Assembly: GCF_000478275.1 (NCBI RefSeq)
Contig: NZ_ASJB01000050.1
Location: 1 to 64,000, forward strand
Direction: 5' to 3'
Length of the DNA stretch: 64,000 nt
Source of the DNA: Amycolatopsis orientalis DSM 40040 = KCTC 9412
GTDB taxonomy: Bacteria > Actinomycetota > Actinomycetes > Mycobacteriales > Pseudonocardiaceae
Shown here: positions 61,357 to 64,000 of the stretch, piece by piece
Layout of the letters: every line of letters begins with the position of its first letter
How positions within the stretch are numbered: position 1 is the first letter of the stretch
Position numbers and translations under genes: made by a program
Notes under the pieces: model-generated
What the model was told of the DNA's origin: nothing
Database searches by the model: none
The model's input: the letters and a program-made list of their open reading frames with translations, nothing else

Positions 61357-61938
61357 TCAGGCGGGTTCGGCGACCAAGCGCTGGACGACGGGCAGCAGGT
61401 CCGAGGCCAGCAGGTCGCGCAGGAACACCGCCGCGACGCGGTGCTGTTTGTCCAGCACGATCGTCGACGGGATGATGTTGCGCGGATAGCCCGACAGCTG
61501 CAGCAGCGTCCGCCCCGACGGGTCGTAGATCGACGGGTACGTCAGCTTCCGGTCCCGCATGAAGTCCTGCGCCGGGGCCCGGTCGTTGTCCCGCAGGTCG
61601 ATCCCGACCACCTGGACGCCGGACGCCTTGGTCTGGTCGTACACCTTCTGCATCTCCGGTGCCTCGACGCGGCACGGCCCGCACCACTGGCCCCACAGGT
61701 TCAGCACGATGACCTTGCCGGGGAAGTCGGCGATCGAGAGCTGCTTGCCCTCGTTCATCAGGTCGTCGCCGGACAGTGTCGGCGACTGCTGGCGGTCCGC
61801 GACGTCGTAGGTGATGTCGACCTTCCCGCCCGGCGAAACGAAGTTGAAGCTGCCGCCGGTGACGACGGCGTCCTTGCCGGTGGTGCAGCCCGAAACGACG
61901 AGGACCGCCAGGAGCACCGACGCCAGTACCCGCTTCAT
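61357..61938 (-). CDS. resA: Thioredoxin-like lipoprotein ResA
   Basis: The product has 193 residues from ATG 61938. The signal peptide ends in a lipobox (VLVVSGC), so the protein is anchored outside. The thioredoxin fold has the active site WGQWCGPCRVEAPE and the cis-Pro segment IIPSTIVLD. It reduces the haem-binding cysteines of apocytochrome c, taking electrons from CcdA. ATGA overlap with the phosphatase gene upstream. Confidence 0.92.
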   Translation of the reverse strand: MKRVLASVLLAVLVVSGCTTGKDAVVTGGSFNFVSPGGKVDITYDVADRQQSPTLSGDDLMNEGKQLSIADFPGKVIVLNLWGQWCGPCRVEAPEMQKVYDQTKASGVQVVGIDLRDNDRAPAQDFMRDRKLTYPSIYDPSGRTLLQLSGYPRNIIPSTIVLDKQHRVAAVFLRDLLASDLLPVVQRLVAEPA

Positions 61939-62567
61939 GCCCCGGTCACCTTCGGGTCGGTCGTGCCGGCGGGCTCGCTGTAAACGATCCGCACGAGCTC
62001 TTCGCCCTCGAAGACCAGGCTGGTCAGCGAAGCGAGCGAGCACTGCCGGACGCGCGGATCGTGCCAGAGCCGCTTCGCCTCCAGGAACCGGCGCACGGTC
62101 CAGATCGGCAGCTGGTGCGAGACGCACAACGCCTCGTGTCCCTCGGCCGCCTGCCGCGCGCGGTGGACCGCGCCGAGCATGCGGTGCGCGATCTCCACGT
62201 ACGGCTCGCCCCACGACGGCCGGAACGGGTTGACCAGCTTCGGCCAGTGCTTCGGCTGGCGCAGGGCGCCGTCGCCGACGGCGACCCGCTCGCCCTCGAA
62301 CTGGTTGTCCGCCTCGATGAGCCGCTCGTCGGTGTCGACGTCGAGCCGGTGCGCCGCCGCGATCGGCGCCGCGGTCTCCTGCGCGCGCTGAAGAGGCGAA
62401 GCGACGACGTACGTGATGTCGTGCGTCGCGACGGCTTCGGCGACCGTCAGCGCCTGGCGCTGGCCGCGGTCGGAGAGCTTGAAGCCTGGCAGACGGCCGT
62501 ACAGGATCCCGTCCGGGTTGTGCACCTCGCCGTGGCGGAGCAGGTGCACGATCGTCGTCTCGCTCAC
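61935..62567 (-). CDS. Histidine phosphatase (phosphoglycerate mutase-like)
   Basis: The product has 210 residues from GTG 62567, in a GTGA overlap with hemL. The catalytic phospho-His motif LLRHGEVHN is at ~9-17 and the second His is in ALCVSHQLPIW. Homologues hold this same place between hemL and the resA-like gene in mycobacteria (Rv0525). The substrate is unknown; it is not expected to be a glycolytic mutase. The conserved position suggests a link to haem or cytochrome maturation. Confidence 0.88.
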   Translation of the reverse strand: MSETTIVHLLRHGEVHNPDGILYGRLPGFKLSDRGQRQALTVAEAVATHDITYVVASPLQRAQETAAPIAAAHRLDVDTDERLIEADNQFEGERVAVGDGALRQPKHWPKLVNPFRPSWGEPYVEIAHRMLGAVHRARQAAEGHEALCVSHQLPIWTVRRFLEAKRLWHDPRVRQCSLASLTSLVFEGEELVRIVYSEPAGTTDPKVTGA

Positions 62568-63868
62568 GCCTGGACCGCCTCGGCGGCGGCGCGGGCGGCG
62601 ACGCGCAACGCGGACTCGATGATCTCGAACTCGGTGTCGCCCATGGCCGCGTTGACGAACCACGCCTCGTACGCGCTCGGCGGCGCGTACACGCCGTTGT
62701 CCAGCAGCGCGTGGAAGAACGCCGGGAAACGCCAGGTCTGGGAGGCCTGCGCGCCCGGGTAGTTCGTCACCGGGCTTTCGCTGAAGAACACGCTGACCAG
62801 GTTGCCCGCGTACTGCACGGTGTGCGTGACACCGGCCTCGGTCAGCGACCGGTCGAACAGGTCGCCGAGCCGCTTCGCGTTGGCGTCGAGGGCCGCGTAC
62901 ACGGCGTCGTCGGCCGCGCGCAGCGTCGCGAGTCCGGCGGCGACGGCCACGGGGTTCCCCGAAAGCGTCCCGGCCTGGTAGACGGGACCGCCCGGGGCCA
63001 GCTTCGCCATCACGTCGGCGCGGCCGCCGAAGGCCGCGGCCGGCAGTCCGCCGGACATGACCTTGCCGAAGGTGTACAGGTCACCGGCGACGCCTTCGAG
63101 ACCGAACCAGCCCGCCTTCGAGACGCGGAACCCGGTCATCACCTCGTCCATGATCAGCAGCGCGCCGTGCTCGTGCGCGATCTCCTTGAGCCCGGCGTTG
63201 AAGCCCTCGGCCGGGGCGACGGCGCCCATGTTGCCCGCGGCGGCTTCGGTGATGATCGCCGCGATCGACTCCGGGTTGTCCACAAAGGACTTCCGGACCG
63301 CGTCGAGGTCGTTGTAGGGCAGGACGATCGTGTCGGCCGCCTGCGCGCCGGTGACACCGGGCGAGGTCGGGAGGCCGAGCGTCGCGACGCCGGAGCCCGC
63401 TTCGGCGAGGAGCGCGTCGACGTGGCCGTGGTAGCAGCCCGCGAACTTGATGATCTTCGCCCGGCCGGTGAACCCCCTGGCCAGCCGGATCGCGCTCATC
63501 GTCGCCTCGGTGCCGGAGTTGACCAGGCGGACCTGCTCGACCGGCTCGACCCGGCCGATGATCTCCTCGGCCAGCTCGACCTCGCCGAGGGTCGGCGTGC
63601 CGAACGACAGTCCGTTGACGGCGGCTTCGCGCGCGGCGGAGACGACGGCCGGATGCGCGTGCCCGAGGATCATCGGCCCCCACGAGGAGACCAGGTCGAC
63701 ATAGCGGTTGTCATCGGCGTCCCACAGATACGGCCCCTCGCCGCGCACCATGAACCGCGGGGTGCCGCCGACGGAGTTGAAGGCCCGCACCGGGGAGTTC
63801 ACCCCGCCCGGGACCACGGCCTTCGCTCGTTCGAACCATGCCTTGGACTGATCGACTCCGGTAGCCAC
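62564..63868 (-). CDS. hemL: Glutamate-1-semialdehyde 2,1-aminomutase
   Basis: The product has 434 residues and is a PLP fold I class III aminotransferase. LLIMDEVMTGFR (D241) and YTFGKVMSGGLP with Schiff-base K269 are diagnostic, as is the N-terminal PGGVNSPVRAFNSVGG. It converts glutamate-1-semialdehyde to 5-aminolevulinate in the C5 haem pathway. GTG 63868 has GGGGAG immediately before it, closer than usual. It is first of a coupled three-gene operon with the phosphatase and resA, linking haem supply to cytochrome maturation. Confidence 0.95.
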   Translation of the reverse strand: MATGVDQSKAWFERAKAVVPGGVNSPVRAFNSVGGTPRFMVRGEGPYLWDADDNRYVDLVSSWGPMILGHAHPAVVSAAREAAVNGLSFGTPTLGEVELAEEIIGRVEPVEQVRLVNSGTEATMSAIRLARGFTGRAKIIKFAGCYHGHVDALLAEAGSGVATLGLPTSPGVTGAQAADTIVLPYNDLDAVRKSFVDNPESIAAIITEAAAGNMGAVAPAEGFNAGLKEIAHEHGALLIMDEVMTGFRVSKAGWFGLEGVAGDLYTFGKVMSGGLPAAAFGGRADVMAKLAPGGPVYQAGTLSGNPVAVAAGLATLRAADDAVYAALDANAKRLGDLFDRSLTEAGVTHTVQYAGNLVSVFFSESPVTNYPGAQASQTWRFPAFFHALLDNGVYAPPSAYEAWFVNAAMGDTEFEIIESALRVAARAAAEAVQA

Positions 63869-63946
63869 CTCCCCAGTCTCGCAAATCCGCCGGGGACACC
63901 CGCCGCCGCGTCCTCACGGTTCCGGGCATGGCGTGACCGGCCCCAC

Positions 63947-63952
63947 TAGGGT
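63947..63952 (+). promoter_or_regulatory. Candidate -10 element of the gene at the right edge
   Basis: TAGGGT, the same hexamer as before menE, lies 39 bases before GTG 63992. Unlike menE this gene would have a leader with a GGAGG site. Confidence 0.4.
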
Positions 63953-63991
63953 GGGAACCACTCCCGCCGAAACCCTCGCGGAGGAATCCAC

Positions 63992-64000
63992 GTGTCCACG
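63992..64000 (+). CDS. Start of a gene cut by the window edge
   Basis: GTG 63992 follows GCGGAGGAATCCAC, a strong ribosome binding site at normal distance. Only three codons (Val-Ser-Thr) are in the window, so the product cannot be named. It is divergent from hemL. Confidence 0.5.

Overview
This 64 kb window is a chromosomal segment of a high-G+C actinobacterium, most likely a member of the Pseudonocardiaceae close to Amycolatopsis. The support is a menaquinone pathway without ubiquinone genes, a BldC regulator, orphan ESX-associated genes (EspG, DUF3558, WXG-type), Rex operators, many GTG starts and leaderless-looking genes. Gene order also matches mycobacteria: menD-DUF3592-mgtA-(ubiE/menG) resembles Rv0555-Rv0558, and hemL-phosphatase-resA-ccdA-resB-ccsB resembles Rv0524-Rv0529. 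The genus call is inference.

Layout. 1-5.7 kb: an AbiEi/nuclease-like gene framed by palindromes, secreted SdrB-like and GH75 chitosanase genes, a NodB deacetylase, and a DDAH-like hydrolase divergent from an Lrp regulator. 5.7-13.4 kb: enoyl-CoA hydratase, korAB (2-oxoacid:ferredoxin oxidoreductase), a long-chain polyprenyl diphosphate synthase followed by a Glu/Pro-rich sunset-domain protein, and a zinc peptidase. 13.4-22.7 kb is accessory: DUF6204, a secreted protein, an SRPBCC protein, an AAA ATPase + HNH nuclease pair (possible Septu-like defence module), lipoproteins, an ESX-type cluster and a DUF5753 regulator. 22.7-38.7 kb: the complete 14-gene nuo operon (complex I) on the minus strand, with two near-perfect Rex operators upstream of nuoA. 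39-55 kb: menaquinone genes menJ, menG, menD, menB, menE and menA, interleaved with two glycosyltransferases, a BTAD regulator, an inositol-phosphatase-like enzyme, an M1 peptidase and a Cds1-like PLP enzyme. 55-64 kb: bldC, an EspI/MinD-like ATPase, the system II cytochrome c biogenesis genes (ccsB, resB, ccdA, resA) with a rhomboid protease inserted, a histidine phosphatase, hemL, and the first codons of a plus-strand gene.

How it fits together. KorAB supplies reduced ferredoxin and acyl-CoA. Complex I feeds electrons into menaquinone, which is built by MenD/B/E/A/G, takes its side chain from the polyprenyl synthase, and is partly reduced by MenJ. The Ccs/Res genes mature the cytochromes c that take electrons onward, and HemL starts haem synthesis. 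The Rex sites tie complex I expression to the NADH/NAD+ ratio.

Non-coding structure is unusually rich. At least four families of long palindromes sit at gene ends, mostly between convergent genes. One family is expanded into eight units between menB and menE. The ATPase-HNH pair, the eight-unit array, the Rex pair, a leaderless 51-residue secreted peptide and nested palindromes at the DUF6204 promoter are the points most worth following. No tRNA, rRNA, CRISPR array, insertion sequence or riboswitch was recognised.
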